A stretch of 64,000 nucleotides of DNA from Elusimicrobiota bacterium (GTDB lineage: Bacteria > Elusimicrobiota > Elusimicrobia > UBA1565 > UBA9628): contig JACRDT010000005.1 in assembly GCA_016212795.1 (NCBI GenBank), positions 62,001-126,000 of the forward strand, given 5' to 3'. This document shows, in pieces, positions 26,103-34,497 of the stretch (position 1 is its first letter; each line of letters starts with the position of its first letter). A program made the position numbers and the translations under genes. Below the pieces are notes generated by a model that saw only the letters and a program-made list of their open reading frames with translations, was not told the DNA's origin and made no database searches.

Positions 26103-26833
26103 AACCCGCCGTCGATCGTGATGTTCTGCGCGTTGATGTAGCCGGAGCGGTCCGAGGCGAGGAAGGCCACGACCTCGGCCACCTCCTCGGGCCTGCCCGC
26201 CCGGCCCAACGAGCAGTACTTCATGTACTCGGCGCGCTGGCTCTCGCTCAGATTCATGCCCACGCCCGCGTCGATGAACCCCGGCGAGACCGCGTTGACC
26301 CGGATGCCGTAGCGGCAGAGCTCCTTGGCGAGGGACATGGTGAAGCCCAGCAGGGCCGCCTTCGAGGTGGCGTAGTGGACCGGGACCTCGAGGAGCCGCT
26401 GGCCCGCGATGGAGCTCAAATTGACGATGGCGCCGGCCCTCTGCCGGATCATGTGCCGGACCACGGCCTTGGTCGCCAGGAACACGCCCTTCACGTTCAC
26501 GTCCATGACCTGGTCCCAATCCTCCTCGTCGATCATGGCGAAGGGCATCACGCTGGTCATCCCCGCGTTGTTGACCAGGATGTCGATGCGGCCGAACTCC
26601 TTGACGACCTCGTCTACGAACCGCTCGATGCCGGGCCGATCGAGGGCCGAGACCCGCGCCGCCAGAACCTTGCCGCCCTTCTTGGCCAGCCCCTCGCGGA
26701 GCTTGAGCGCCTTGGTCTCGTTGCGGTTGTAGGTGAAGGCGACGTCGGCGCCGTGCGCGGCGAAGACCTCGCAGATCTTCTCGCCCAGACCGCCGCTTCC
26801 CCCGGTCACGAGCGCCGTCTTGTCCTTCAGCAT
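26099..26833 (-). CDS. FabG-like short-chain dehydrogenase/reductase
   Basis: 244 aa. The Rossmann motif is TGGSGGLG, NNAG is present, and the catalytic Ser-Tyr-Lys lies in LSSIAG and HYATSK. Most similar in style to beta-ketoacyl-ACP reductases (NADPH type), including the IDGGL C-terminus. It is first in the four-gene operon with two radical-SAM genes; a GGGGGAGGG ribosome-binding site precedes the ATG. Together with the FabZ-like gene at 27713 it suggests acyl-chain chemistry. It could act on another keto or hydroxy substrate. Confidence 0.9.
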   Translation of the reverse strand: MLKDKTALVTGGSGGLGEKICEVFAAHGADVAFTYNRNETKALKLREGLAKKGGKVLAARVSALDRPGIERFVDEVVKEFGRIDILVNNAGMTSVMPFAMIDEEDWDQVMDVNVKGVFLATKAVVRHMIRQRAGAIVNLSSIAGQRLLEVPVHYATSKAALLGFTMSLAKELCRYGIRVNAVSPGFIDAGVGMNLSESQRAEYMKYCSLGRAGRPEEVAEVVAFLASDRSGYINAQNITIDGGL

Positions 26834-26958
26834 GGCCCTCCCCCTCTTGCTAGGCCTTTCGGGTCGCCCGCGGATAGGCCCATTGGCGCCGCCCGCCTGG
26901 GCCCTGCGGCTCTACAGGGCGGGAGACGACTTATCGTATCATATCATCCGCTACGTTT

Positions 26959-27672
26959 ATGGGCATGGGCCATCCCCGCGCAGGAGCCGTCCTATTCGCG
27001 TTGAGCCTGGTCTTGGGCATCCCTCCCCGCGCCCATGCCAACCTCCAGATCGAGGGCGGAGCCTCCGAGAAGGACCGCCAGGAATTCGCCCGCATCCAGA
27101 CCGCCTTCGAGGAAGCGGCCAACAAGAAGGATTTCGAGCTCCTCAGGCCGTACCTGGACAAAGCCTTCCAGGGGCGGATGGTGTCCGACGAGGACGTGAG
27201 CGGCGTCGAGGGGCTGCAGGCTTTCTGGAAGAAGATCGGCGGCGTCTCCGAGAAGGAGGGAGTCCACCGCTACACGATCAGGCTCAACCCCGAAAACCTC
27301 AGGATCGCCGGCAACGAGGCCGTGGCCAAAGGCCGCACGGACGAGAAGTTCGAGGTCCGGCCGGGAGACCCCGTCGAGTTCCACTCGGAGTGGGAAGTCC
27401 GGCTGCAAAAGGATGCCGGCGGCCGTTGGAAGCTCTCGTCCATGAACTCCCGGCTCGACCCGATCGACAAGATCTCCCTGGCGTTGAAGGTGACGGCCAA
27501 GAAGCTCTTGGGCGGGGCCTTGGACCGGCTGGCCATCCCCGCCGCCGCGACGAACAGACTCGACCTCCACAAGGTCCGGGCGGACAAGGAACAGGATTTC
27601 GACGGCGACAGGGTCCGCTACCGGGCTTCGTTCATCGACACCGTCAAATCGAAGGCCGCCCCGAAGCGCTGA
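26959..27672 (+). CDS. Secreted protein, possible NTF2-like fold
   Basis: 237 aa with a signal peptide (AGAVLFALSLVLGIPPRAHA). The mature part begins with a helical segment (DRQEFARIQTAFEEAANKKD) followed by alternating strands, the general layout of NTF2/SnoaL-like domains; no catalytic motif is visible. A TATCAT hexamer at 26942-26947 is a plausible -10. It is divergent from the SDR-radical-SAM operon and 40 nt upstream of the FabZ-like gene, so it may belong to the same functional neighbourhood. Function unknown. Confidence 0.65.
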   Translation: MGMGHPRAGAVLFALSLVLGIPPRAHANLQIEGGASEKDRQEFARIQTAFEEAANKKDFELLRPYLDKAFQGRMVSDEDVSGVEGLQAFWKKIGGVSEKEGVHRYTIRLNPENLRIAGNEAVAKGRTDEKFEVRPGDPVEFHSEWEVRLQKDAGGRWKLSSMNSRLDPIDKISLALKVTAKKLLGGALDRLAIPAAATNRLDLHKVRADKEQDFDGDRVRYRASFIDTVKSKAAPKR

Positions 27673-27712
27673 GGCTCCGCCGGGATCCCGCCGACAGGCT
27701 CGAAACCACTGC

Positions 27713-28189
27713 ATGCGCTATTTCCTCATCGACAGAGTGACGGAGCTCGAGGTCGGCAAGAGCGTGCGCGGCGTGAAATGCGTCACGCTCAGCGACGAGG
27801 TCATCCACGACCATTTCCCGGACTACCCCATCCTGCCGGGCGCCCTGATCGTGGAAGGCGCGGCCCAGCTGGCGGGCTTCCTGCTGGAGATGACCCTCAA
27901 CCGCCCCGACAGCCCGCCCCGCCGCGCCCTCTTGGTCCAGATCGAGCACGCCAAGTTCTATTCGCTTTGCGAGCCCGGCGACCGCCTGGAGTTCGCCGTC
28001 ACCCTCGGCGAGCGGCTCGAGGACGCGGTCCAGGCCGCCGCCGAGGCCAGCGTGGACGGCAAGCGCGTGGCGCGGGCGGCGTTGACCTTCATGATGAAGG
28101 ACATCGCCTCCGTGAAGATCCACGAGCAGCGCAGATATCTGTACACGCTATGGACCAAGCATCTCCAGCCGCCGCCAACGATCCTCTAG
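27713..28189 (+). CDS. FabZ/FabA-like hotdog dehydratase
   Basis: 158 aa. The family active-site segment HDHFPDYPILPGALIVEGAAQ contains the catalytic His and Glu of beta-hydroxyacyl-ACP dehydratases. Full length for FabZ. It deviates from housekeeping FabZ (HFPGxP becomes HFPDYP), so it may be a specialised copy that dehydrates a modified acyl chain. Its TAG stop coincides with the edge of a MITE-like element. Context with an SDR and two Tes-like radical-SAM genes points to lipid tailoring. Confidence 0.85.
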   Translation: MRYFLIDRVTELEVGKSVRGVKCVTLSDEVIHDHFPDYPILPGALIVEGAAQLAGFLLEMTLNRPDSPPRRALLVQIEHAKFYSLCEPGDRLEFAVTLGERLEDAVQAAAEASVDGKRVARAALTFMMKDIASVKIHEQRRYLYTLWTKHLQPPPTIL

Positions 28190-28386
28190 TGCTGCGACCG
28201 GCTCATAGCTGCGGTCCTGGAGGCCAGGATTTGAGCCGGCTGCAAGGCGCGAGGAAGGAAAAGGCTGGACGCCTGCGACTGACGAGCAACACCGCAGCCG
28301 GCCGAAGACGGGCCTCCGCGCTTTTGAGAGGAATCGATGGTCTCGCCCAGTGATTTCCCTGAGAGCGCGGCCGGTCGCAGCACTAG
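28186..28386. mobile_element. MITE-like element with perfect 17-bp inverted ends
   Basis: CTAGTGCTGCGACCGGC (28186-28202) is the exact reverse complement of GCCGGTCGCAGCACTAG (28370-28386). Read as GTGC...GCAC flanked by TA on both sides, it fits a TA target duplication, as left by Tc1/mariner-type transposases. A second internal pair, GCCGGCTGC/GCAGCCGGC, suggests strong secondary structure. There is no coding sequence. It fills the gap between two convergent genes, and the TAG stop of each lies in an end of the element. Confidence 0.7.
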
Positions 28387-29045
28387 AATTGGTAGGCGAA
28401 GCGCAGGCCGGGGACCACGATGCCGGCGCCGCCGCCGGGCATGAAGACGGCGTGGTACCTGAAGTCGAGGTCCAGCTCGAAGGTGTCGGTGATCCCGTAG
28501 CCGAGGGTGTGGCCGGCGCTGAGGCCGAAGTACGTGTTGGAGGATTCCTTCATCGGCAAGGTCTGCCCGGCCAGGCTCGTCCCGTTGGTCGTCTGGCCCG
28601 AGAGGATGGCGTTCCCGGCCCCCCTGATGAAGGCGTAGACGCCGCCCCCGACGCCGAAGTAGTACCTCACCTCGTCGGTGAGGCTGCCGCCCACCTTGAG
28701 GGTGGGCGAGAAGTGGAGCATGGTCGTGTCCATGTCCGAGGTGAAGGAGACCGTCTCGGGGCTCCCGTCCCGGTCGAGGTCCATGCCTTCGAACGTGCCC
28801 TGGAACTTGTGCCCTCCCGAGAAGCCCATCTCCATCGCGTACCAATAGCCGTCAGCCACCTCGTAGTTGACGCACGCCAGGATGTTGAGGGAGTTGCCGT
28901 GCTGGTCCACGAACGTCCCGTTGGTGCCCACCGGCACGGCGATGCCCGGCGTCAGGGACAGGGACCACTGGCCCTTGTCGGCCCCGGCCGGACCGACGGC
29001 CAGCAGGACCAGGACCCCGGCGAACGCTGCGACCGCCCTTCTCAT
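28383..29045 (-). CDS. Small outer-membrane beta-barrel protein
   Basis: 220 aa. Signal peptide MRRAVAAFAGVLVLLAVG-PAGA, then alternating amphipathic strands, ending with an aromatic residue (GLRFAYQF), the mark of Omp folding by BAM. Size and pattern fit OmpW/OmpA-barrel-like porins. An acidic loop DLDRDGSPE may bind a cation. The ATG at 29045 is 7 nt after TATCAT, indicating a leaderless message and ruling out the 40-codon N-terminal extension in the longest frame. Confidence 0.75.
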   Translation of the reverse strand: MRRAVAAFAGVLVLLAVGPAGADKGQWSLSLTPGIAVPVGTNGTFVDQHGNSLNILACVNYEVADGYWYAMEMGFSGGHKFQGTFEGMDLDRDGSPETVSFTSDMDTTMLHFSPTLKVGGSLTDEVRYYFGVGGGVYAFIRGAGNAILSGQTTNGTSLAGQTLPMKESSNTYFGLSAGHTLGYGITDTFELDLDFRYHAVFMPGGGAGIVVPGLRFAYQF

Positions 29046-29052
29046 GCCACCA

Positions 29053-29058
29053 ATGATA
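29053..29058 (-). promoter_or_regulatory. -10 box for leaderless outer-membrane protein transcript
   Basis: TATCAT on the minus strand, 7 nt before the ATG at 29045. Confidence 0.5.
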
Positions 29059-29131
29059 TCAACTCCGGCGCTCGAGAGCCAGGGCCGCGACCGCCGTGTC
29101 AAGGCCGGCCCATCGGCTCCGTCATACATGG

Positions 29132-29137
29132 TAGAAT
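29132..29137 (+). promoter_or_regulatory. -10 box for leaderless methyltransferase transcript
   Basis: TAGAAT, 6 nt (CCATCG), then the GTG start at 29144. Confidence 0.5.
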
Positions 29138-29143
29138 CCATCG

Positions 29144-29830
29144 GTGCAACGCTTCGATCCGGCATCCGTGCGCGAGCATTTCGACTCCATCGCCGCCCAC
29201 TACGACCTGGGCAAGTTCGACAGGACGTACTACTGGCAGGAGCTCGTCTCCATCTACCGGGAGCACGTCCCCCCCAAGTCCTCCGTCCTGGACATCGGGT
29301 GCGGCACCGGCATCCTCCTGGCGAGCCTGGACCCCCGCCGGGGCGCCGGCCTGGACATGAGCCCCGCGATGGTGAAGGCGGCCCGGGCCAAGCACCCGCA
29401 GTACGAGTTCTGGACCGAGGACATCGCCCGCCCCGCCCGCCAGGAGGTCTTCGAGCGCGTCGTCATCTGCAACGTGCTCGAGCATCTCCCCGACCCCGGC
29501 CTCGCCGTCGACGGGCTCAAGGCCTACGCGGACCGCCGGACGCGCTTCGTGGCCACGGTGTCCAATCCCCTCTGGGCCGGCCCCCTGCATCTGGCCGAGG
29601 TCCTGGGCCTCAAGTTCCCGGAAGGCGTCCATGAATGGATGTCCCTGAGGGACATCCGCCGCCTCCTGGAGTGGCACGGTTTCGAGGTGGAGGCCGTCGA
29701 GGGCCGCATCCTCCTGCCGGTCCGGGTGCCGCTGCTCAGCGGCCTCGTCAACCGGCTCGCCCGGCGCCGGCCGCTGCGGCGCCTCTGCTTCGTCTACGTG
29801 GTGGTCTTCCGCCTCAAGGAAGGGCCGTAG
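29144..29830 (+). CDS. Class I SAM-dependent methyltransferase
   Basis: 228 aa. Motif I is VLDIGCGTGIL (about 47-57), followed by the acidic end of strand 2 in GLDMSPAMV and motif IV/post-II VICNVLEHLPDP. The C-terminal half (SLRDIRRLLEWHGFEVE) resembles bacterial methyltransferases acting on lipids, quinones or glycans; a basic, hydrophobic C-terminus could contact membranes. Start is GTG, set by the -10 box 6 nt upstream. Its 3' end overlaps the convergent pfk gene by 37 bp. Confidence 0.85.
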   Translation: MQRFDPASVREHFDSIAAHYDLGKFDRTYYWQELVSIYREHVPPKSSVLDIGCGTGILLASLDPRRGAGLDMSPAMVKAARAKHPQYEFWTEDIARPARQEVFERVVICNVLEHLPDPGLAVDGLKAYADRRTRFVATVSNPLWAGPLHLAEVLGLKFPEGVHEWMSLRDIRRLLEWHGFEVEAVEGRILLPVRVPLLSGLVNRLARRRPLRRLCFVYVVVFRLKEGP

Positions 29831-30966
29831 CCCGACCCACGGCGCTCCCGCGGGCCCGGCAGGTCGCCGAAGCTGATCCCCATGGACCGGGCCGAGGTGA
29901 TGGTGTCGTGGTCCAGCGGCACGGTCTTCAAGCGCCTGATGGCCTGGGAGAGCGGGATGGAGACGATCCTCGGGGTCTTGAGCGCCACCATCCGGCCGAA
30001 CCGCCCCTCCTGGACGAGGCGCACGGCGGCCGAGCCCAGGCGGGTCGCCAGCAGCCGGTCGAACGTCGTGGGATGCCCGCCGCGCTGCAGGTGGCCGAGC
30101 ACCAGCGAACGGGTCTCCTTGCCGGAACGCTTCTGGACCTCCCGCCCGACCCACTCCGCGACGCCGCCGAGCCGCTCGACGTGGTCCGCCTGGGCCGCCT
30201 CCTGGAGGACCCGCTGCCCGCCCCTGGGGACGGCGCCCTCGGACGTCACCACGATGGAGAACATCCTCTTGATCCGGTCGCGCTCGCGCACCTTGTCGCA
30301 CACCGCGTCGATATCGAACGGGATCTCGGGGATGAGGATGCAGTCGGCCCCGCCCGAGACCCCGGCGTTGAGCGCGATCCAGCCCGCGTAGCGGCCCATG
30401 ACCTCGACGACCATGCAGCGCCGGTGGGACTGGGCGGTCGAGTGGAGCCGGTCGATTGCCTCGGTGGCGATGCTCACCGCCGTGTCGAACCCGAACGTGA
30501 CGTCCGTGCCGAGGAGGTCGTTGTCGATGGTCTTGGGGACGCCCACGATGGGGATGCCCTTCTCGAAGAGCTGATGGGCGATGCCCAGCGTGCCCTCCCC
30601 GCCGATGCTGATCAGGGCGTCGAAGCCCAGCTTCCTGAAGTTGCGCACCACCGTACCCGACAGGTCGACCTCCTTGGGCCCCGCGGGCGTGCGCACGACG
30701 TGCTTGAAAGGGTTGCCCCGGTTGGCCGTGCCGAGGATGGTCCCGCCCTGGTTGAGGATCCCGCGGATGTCCTCCGGGTCGATGCGAACGAGCTTGCGCC
30801 TAGGGTCGATGAGCCCCGCCAGCCCCTCCTGGATGCCGTAGACCTCCCAGCCCAGGTGGTAGGCCGTCTTGGTGGCGGCCCTGATCACGGCGTTGAGCCC
30901 CGGCGCGTCGCCTCCGCCCGTGCTCAGGGCGATCCTGAGCTTCCTGCCTTTCGACGGACTCGACAT
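29794..30966 (-). CDS. pfkA: 6-phosphofructokinase, group III, ATP-type
   Basis: 390 aa. Motifs include GGGDAPGLNAVIR, IGGEGTLGIA, PKTIDNDL and VEVMGRYAGW. The PKTIDND lysine places it with the mixed-substrate group III enzymes known from actinobacteria. The residue after the acidic catalytic position is Gly (GGEGT), the ATP-type signature, rather than Asp as in PPi-dependent forms. It catalyses fructose-6-phosphate to fructose-1,6-bisphosphate. The ATG at 30966 has GGGAGG upstream and TAGAAT further back. The first 52 codons plus promoter were duplicated at 33900-34112. Confidence 0.93.
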   Translation of the reverse strand: MSSPSKGRKLRIALSTGGGDAPGLNAVIRAATKTAYHLGWEVYGIQEGLAGLIDPRRKLVRIDPEDIRGILNQGGTILGTANRGNPFKHVVRTPAGPKEVDLSGTVVRNFRKLGFDALISIGGEGTLGIAHQLFEKGIPIVGVPKTIDNDLLGTDVTFGFDTAVSIATEAIDRLHSTAQSHRRCMVVEVMGRYAGWIALNAGVSGGADCILIPEIPFDIDAVCDKVRERDRIKRMFSIVVTSEGAVPRGGQRVLQEAAQADHVERLGGVAEWVGREVQKRSGKETRSLVLGHLQRGGHPTTFDRLLATRLGSAAVRLVQEGRFGRMVALKTPRIVSIPLSQAIRRLKTVPLDHDTITSARSMGISFGDLPGPRERRGSGYGPSLRRKTTT

Positions 30967-31027
30967 GGCTTGCCTCCCGCAAAACGGATCCTCCCGGATT
31001 CTACAATATGGGGAGGCATCCTCATGA

Positions 31028-32248
31028 TCAGCCCGGCCGTCGCGGCAAGGCGCCGGCCGGGCGGGACCACATCCCCTTGCCATAGAAACCGTTCAACCAG
31101 CGGTAAAGCCCTCCCAACCCGGCCGGAAGGGACTCCCCCTCGTTATCGGACGTCATGACGGAGACCTTCTTGGCCCGGCCGCCGCTGCGCAGCGTGATGA
31201 CCGCCACCGGCGCATCGAGCACCCCGCCGGACACATCATAGGACTCTTTCAGCCGCATGAAACCGCTGGCGGCCGCCAATTCGCCGAGCGCCTCCAATTC
31301 GCCTCGATCAAGATCCCCTTTCGCGAGCGGCGTGACGGAGGCATCCTCGCGGCTGCTGGCCCTCGTTGAACGATAGGCGCCGTTCGTCATGATGACCAAC
31401 ACGTCCGTGTAGCCCTTGAAACCGTTGTGGTACGCGTACTCGATCCACACGCCGCCCTGGGCGGAGCCTGACCGCTCCGACGGGCCGGCCGCGCCGGCTG
31501 AAGGGGGCTTTTCGGCGTCAAAGAAGACCTCATACGCCAAGGAGTTGAAGACACCCTCGACGACGGGTGCGCCTTCGGCCGCAACGCGGGAAGCGATGCA
31601 TTTCAGGGTGAACCCCCTCCCCCTGTACGTCTGCCCGGGCTTCAGGACCGGATCTTCGCCGTCGATCGTGAAGAGGATGGAATATTCGCAGAATCGATCC
31701 CGGCAACCCAGCATGTCCTTCTGCGCCGCCGCGATCATGATGCCGTTGATATCGCCGGGGTCAGCGCGCTCCTTGCCGGAACTTCCTTCCAGCTGATGAA
31801 GGACTTTCACGTATTTGGCCTTGTTGGTCTTGTGAAGCAGCCACACCTGATGAGGAGAGTCGTCCCCGCAGGTTTCGGTCTTCAAGAAGACATCGCCGTC
31901 CGCCGCGATCTCCGGCGGAAGGACCACGGACTTGCCACCCCAGCGCCGCTGCGAATCGGCTCCGAAAGGCCTGCAATCGAATTTCCTCCGGCCAACGGCA
32001 GGCTGCAGTCGCCCCTCGGACGGGGAGAGGCACTGGCCGGTTTCCATGTCCACGCAACCTGTCTTGCCGCCGTTCTGACACGACTTGCAGGGTCCGCAGG
32101 AATACTGGAGCAAGGCATGGCTCCCGCTCTTCGCCTGGATCCTCCCGGCCAGAACCGGCATGACGGCGCACCTGGCTTCAGCCGTGGCCGGATAAGCCGC
32201 CGATCCGGCCAACCACATGCCCACGAAGATCGCATCAGATCTGCTCAT
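31028..32248 (-). CDS. Secreted Cys-rich protein, unknown function
   Basis: 406 aa. A signal peptide (FVGMWLAGSAAYPATAEA) is followed by a cysteine-rich region (CGPCKSCQNGGKTGC at about 51-65, then further Cys to about 215) and a C-terminal domain without cysteine. The last 120 residues (a beta-rich stretch with GGVLDAPVAVITL and PAGLGGLYRWLN) loosely recall emfourin-type protease inhibitors, but this is only a pattern impression. GAGGGG precedes the ATG. Codon use is less GC-biased than in neighbours. No partner can be named. Confidence 0.6.
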   Translation of the reverse strand: MSRSDAIFVGMWLAGSAAYPATAEARCAVMPVLAGRIQAKSGSHALLQYSCGPCKSCQNGGKTGCVDMETGQCLSPSEGRLQPAVGRRKFDCRPFGADSQRRWGGKSVVLPPEIAADGDVFLKTETCGDDSPHQVWLLHKTNKAKYVKVLHQLEGSSGKERADPGDINGIMIAAAQKDMLGCRDRFCEYSILFTIDGEDPVLKPGQTYRGRGFTLKCIASRVAAEGAPVVEGVFNSLAYEVFFDAEKPPSAGAAGPSERSGSAQGGVWIEYAYHNGFKGYTDVLVIMTNGAYRSTRASSREDASVTPLAKGDLDRGELEALGELAAASGFMRLKESYDVSGGVLDAPVAVITLRSGGRAKKVSVMTSDNEGESLPAGLGGLYRWLNGFYGKGMWSRPAGALPRRPG

Positions 32249-32418
32249 GGCAAACCCCTCACCCGTTCATCTCACGACGAGCCTGCGGGCCTCGAAGAAG
32301 TCGAAGGCGTCCAGCCCAGACCATGATACAACAGATCGGCGAGGCCGGAGCGCGATTTCGTCGGCGGTCGGGCGCGCCTCGCGACGCCCGGCACTTGATG
32401 ATGTATCATTCCCGTTGG

Positions 32419-33930
32419 ATGGAGGTTCCCAAGCTCTTGGACCTGGTCTTGCCGGTCGCTTTGGCCTGCGCGGTCGCCCCGGCCCTCCCGGCCCTGGCCG
32501 CGGAGGTGTCCGCCCCGACGCGGACAAGCGCGGATTCGCCGTTCGGCATCCACGACCCCGGCTTTCCCACCGCCGAGAACGACATCACAGCCATCGGCGC
32601 GAAATGGGTGCGCTACGCCGGCAGGGACGGGATCGTCTGGGATGCCGTGGAACGTCAGGAGGGGCGTCTTGACTGGAGACACAACGACCACCTCTACCTG
32701 AAGACCCGCCGGATGGGGGTCAGGATGCTCGTCAGCACGATATCGGCGAGCAGGGCCCACCGGGCCCGCCACGGCCGCACGCCGCCGAACATGAAGGCCT
32801 ATCTCGACTTCCTACGGAAAGCCGTGGAGCGCTATGATGGGGACGGTGTCGACGACGCTCCGGGCTCGCCGGTGGTCGAGATTTGGCAGATCGAGAACGA
32901 GCCCGACATCTTCTGGAAGGACTCCCCGCAGGACTACGCGAGGCTCTTGATGGGATCGTACAAGGCGGTCAAGGACGCCAACCCTGCCGCCAAGGTCGCC
33001 ATCGGCGGCGTCGGCACGCCGGATGGGTTCGACGGAAGGAAGGAGTTCTATATCCGGACGCTGGAGGCGTTGGATGCCGCCAGGGCCGCCCCTGGCGACC
33101 GGTACTTCGACGTCTTCGATCTCCATTGGTACCCTTTCGCCTACGACTACGACCACATGATCGAGCCGCCGGAACCGCTGCCCGAAGGCCGCCTGTTCCG
33201 CCTCGCCGGCTACGTCGACGACATCAGGCAGACGCTGGCGAGGTTCGGGTATCCCGACACCCCCATCTTCATGACGGAGACGGCCCAATATAGCGGGACC
33301 CCGTCGCGGACCAGGATGCTTCCTCCGGAAGCCGCCGACACCTCGTCGGCCTATCACAGCGAATCCCGGCAAGCGGTCTTCCTGGTGAAACTCTATCTCT
33401 ACGCCATCGCCCACGGCATCCAGAAGGTCTTCTGGGTCACCCTGACCGAATGGCATGCCTTCGGAGGCGACCTCAACGGCGTGTTCGACAACGTCGGCCT
33501 CATCAACAACCCGCTCAATGACGGCCAGCGCCACAGGAAGCTCTCCTACTATGCCTACAAGAAGCTGGCGGCCACGCTGGAGGGCAGCGATTGGAGCACC
33601 GTCCAGACCGTCCTGGACAAGGACGGGACGCACGTCTACAAGCTCATGAGGAACGGCAAGCCTGTATGGGTCTGCTGGAACGACGGCCGCGAGCGCACGA
33701 CGGTCGATCTCCCCCTTGGGAAGCCGGGAGAGTCGGGGGAAATCAGGATCACGGAATTGGTGCCGCGGCAGGGGTCTGGGAAGGACGTGTCGGACGATGC
33801 GACCGCGTTCAGGAGGATCGTCGGGAGAAGCCCGGCGAACCCATCGACGCGGACCGTGACCTTCGAGATCGCCGACCGGCCCGTGGCCGTGACGGAGGAG
33901 AGCCCCGCCACCCCCTCCTGGATGCCGTAG
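32419..33930 (+). CDS. Secreted clan-A glycoside hydrolase-like protein
   Basis: 503 aa. ATG at 32419 gives a signal peptide (LLDLVLPVALACAVAPALPA). The TIM-barrel glycosidase features of clan GH-A are present: acid/base Glu in WQIENEPD and nucleophile Glu in FMTETAQYS, about 145 residues apart, with DLHWYPF between. It most resembles GH39/GH5-like exported hydrolases; substrate unknown. A C-terminal beta domain follows. The final residues (SPATPSWMP and stop) are read from the antisense strand of a duplicated pfk fragment, so the original C-terminus has been replaced. TATCAT lies 9 nt before the start. Confidence 0.75.
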   Translation: MEVPKLLDLVLPVALACAVAPALPALAAEVSAPTRTSADSPFGIHDPGFPTAENDITAIGAKWVRYAGRDGIVWDAVERQEGRLDWRHNDHLYLKTRRMGVRMLVSTISASRAHRARHGRTPPNMKAYLDFLRKAVERYDGDGVDDAPGSPVVEIWQIENEPDIFWKDSPQDYARLLMGSYKAVKDANPAAKVAIGGVGTPDGFDGRKEFYIRTLEALDAARAAPGDRYFDVFDLHWYPFAYDYDHMIEPPEPLPEGRLFRLAGYVDDIRQTLARFGYPDTPIFMTETAQYSGTPSRTRMLPPEAADTSSAYHSESRQAVFLVKLYLYAIAHGIQKVFWVTLTEWHAFGGDLNGVFDNVGLINNPLNDGQRHRKLSYYAYKKLAATLEGSDWSTVQTVLDKDGTHVYKLMRNGKPVWVCWNDGRERTTVDLPLGKPGESGEIRITELVPRQGSGKDVSDDATAFRRIVGRSPANPSTRTVTFEIADRPVAVTEESPATPSWMP

Positions 33931-34112
33931 ACCTCCCAGCCCAGGTGGTAGGCCGTCTTGGTGGCGGCCCTGATCACTGCGTTCAGCCCCGGCGCGTCGC
34001 CTCCGCCCGTGCTCAGGGCGATCCTGAGCTTCCTGCCTTTCGACGGACTCGACATGGCTTGCCTCCCGGGAACGGACCTATCGGGATTCCACAATATGGG
34101 GAGGCAGCCTCG
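33900..34112 (-). pseudogene. Duplicated 5' fragment of pfkA
   Basis: About 213 bp nearly identical to 30811-31024, containing the pfkA upstream region and the first 52 codons (start at 34056, then GGGDAPGLNAVIR intact). The -10 box TAGAAT of the parent is TGGAAT here, so it is probably silent. The fragment is joined to the end of the glycoside hydrolase gene on one side and to a hairpin repeat at 34112 on the other. Confidence 0.85.
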
Positions 34113-34187
34113 ATGAAACGGCGTTAGCCCCCTCGCTACTCGCCCCCCCGTACTTGACCCTCCCCTGCGGGGGGAGACGAGTGATTT
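34112..34187 (+). repeat. GATGAAAC hairpin repeat, intergenic
   Basis: Starts GATGAAACGGCGTTAGCCCC, contains CGCTACTCGCC, and ends GACGAGTGATTT. It directly abuts the pfk fragment duplication, so the repeat may mark a rearrangement junction. From here to 34497 there is no well-supported gene. Confidence 0.75.
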
Positions 34188-34233
34188 CCCCCTCGGCTCA
34201 GACACGGCTCATGCGCTCCGGGCAGCGCCGGGG

Positions 34234-34449
34234 CTACGCCGCGCTGAAATCGTCGGCTGGAGGAGACATTTCCCCGTATAGGTCCGCCCGGGGGTCGAGT
34301 TGGCAGGCGTCGTCGGGAGGGGCGCGCAGGTCCTCGTCGGGTTCGGGCTCGTGAGGCAAGACGCTGACAGCGGGCACGGTTTTGGGCAGGTCCATCATGA
34401 TGACCGCCGTAGGGACCATGGTCTGACGGCATCGCCGCGGCACGGGCAT
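34234..34449 (-). CDS. Possible small acidic Pro-rich protein
   Basis: 71 codons (MPVPRRCRQTMVPTAVIMMD...) with an acidic, Pro-rich second half (HEPEPDEDLRAPPDD). It has no recognisable domain. It is divergent from the gene at 34498, with a weak TAGCAT about 30 nt upstream. Could be a real small gene or a chance frame in GC-rich DNA. Confidence 0.25.
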   Translation of the reverse strand: MPVPRRCRQTMVPTAVIMMDLPKTVPAVSVLPHEPEPDEDLRAPPDDACQLDPRADLYGEMSPPADDFSAA

Positions 34450-34497
34450 CGGGCGAGATGGCGCTCAATGGACCATGCTACAATCTCCTCTCGAACC

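Noticed and set aside
28189..28384. Non-coding RNA instead of a MITE between the convergent genes
   Set aside because: It is structured, but no promoter or terminator was seen and the perfect 17-bp ends with flanking TA favour a mobile element. Not fully excluded.
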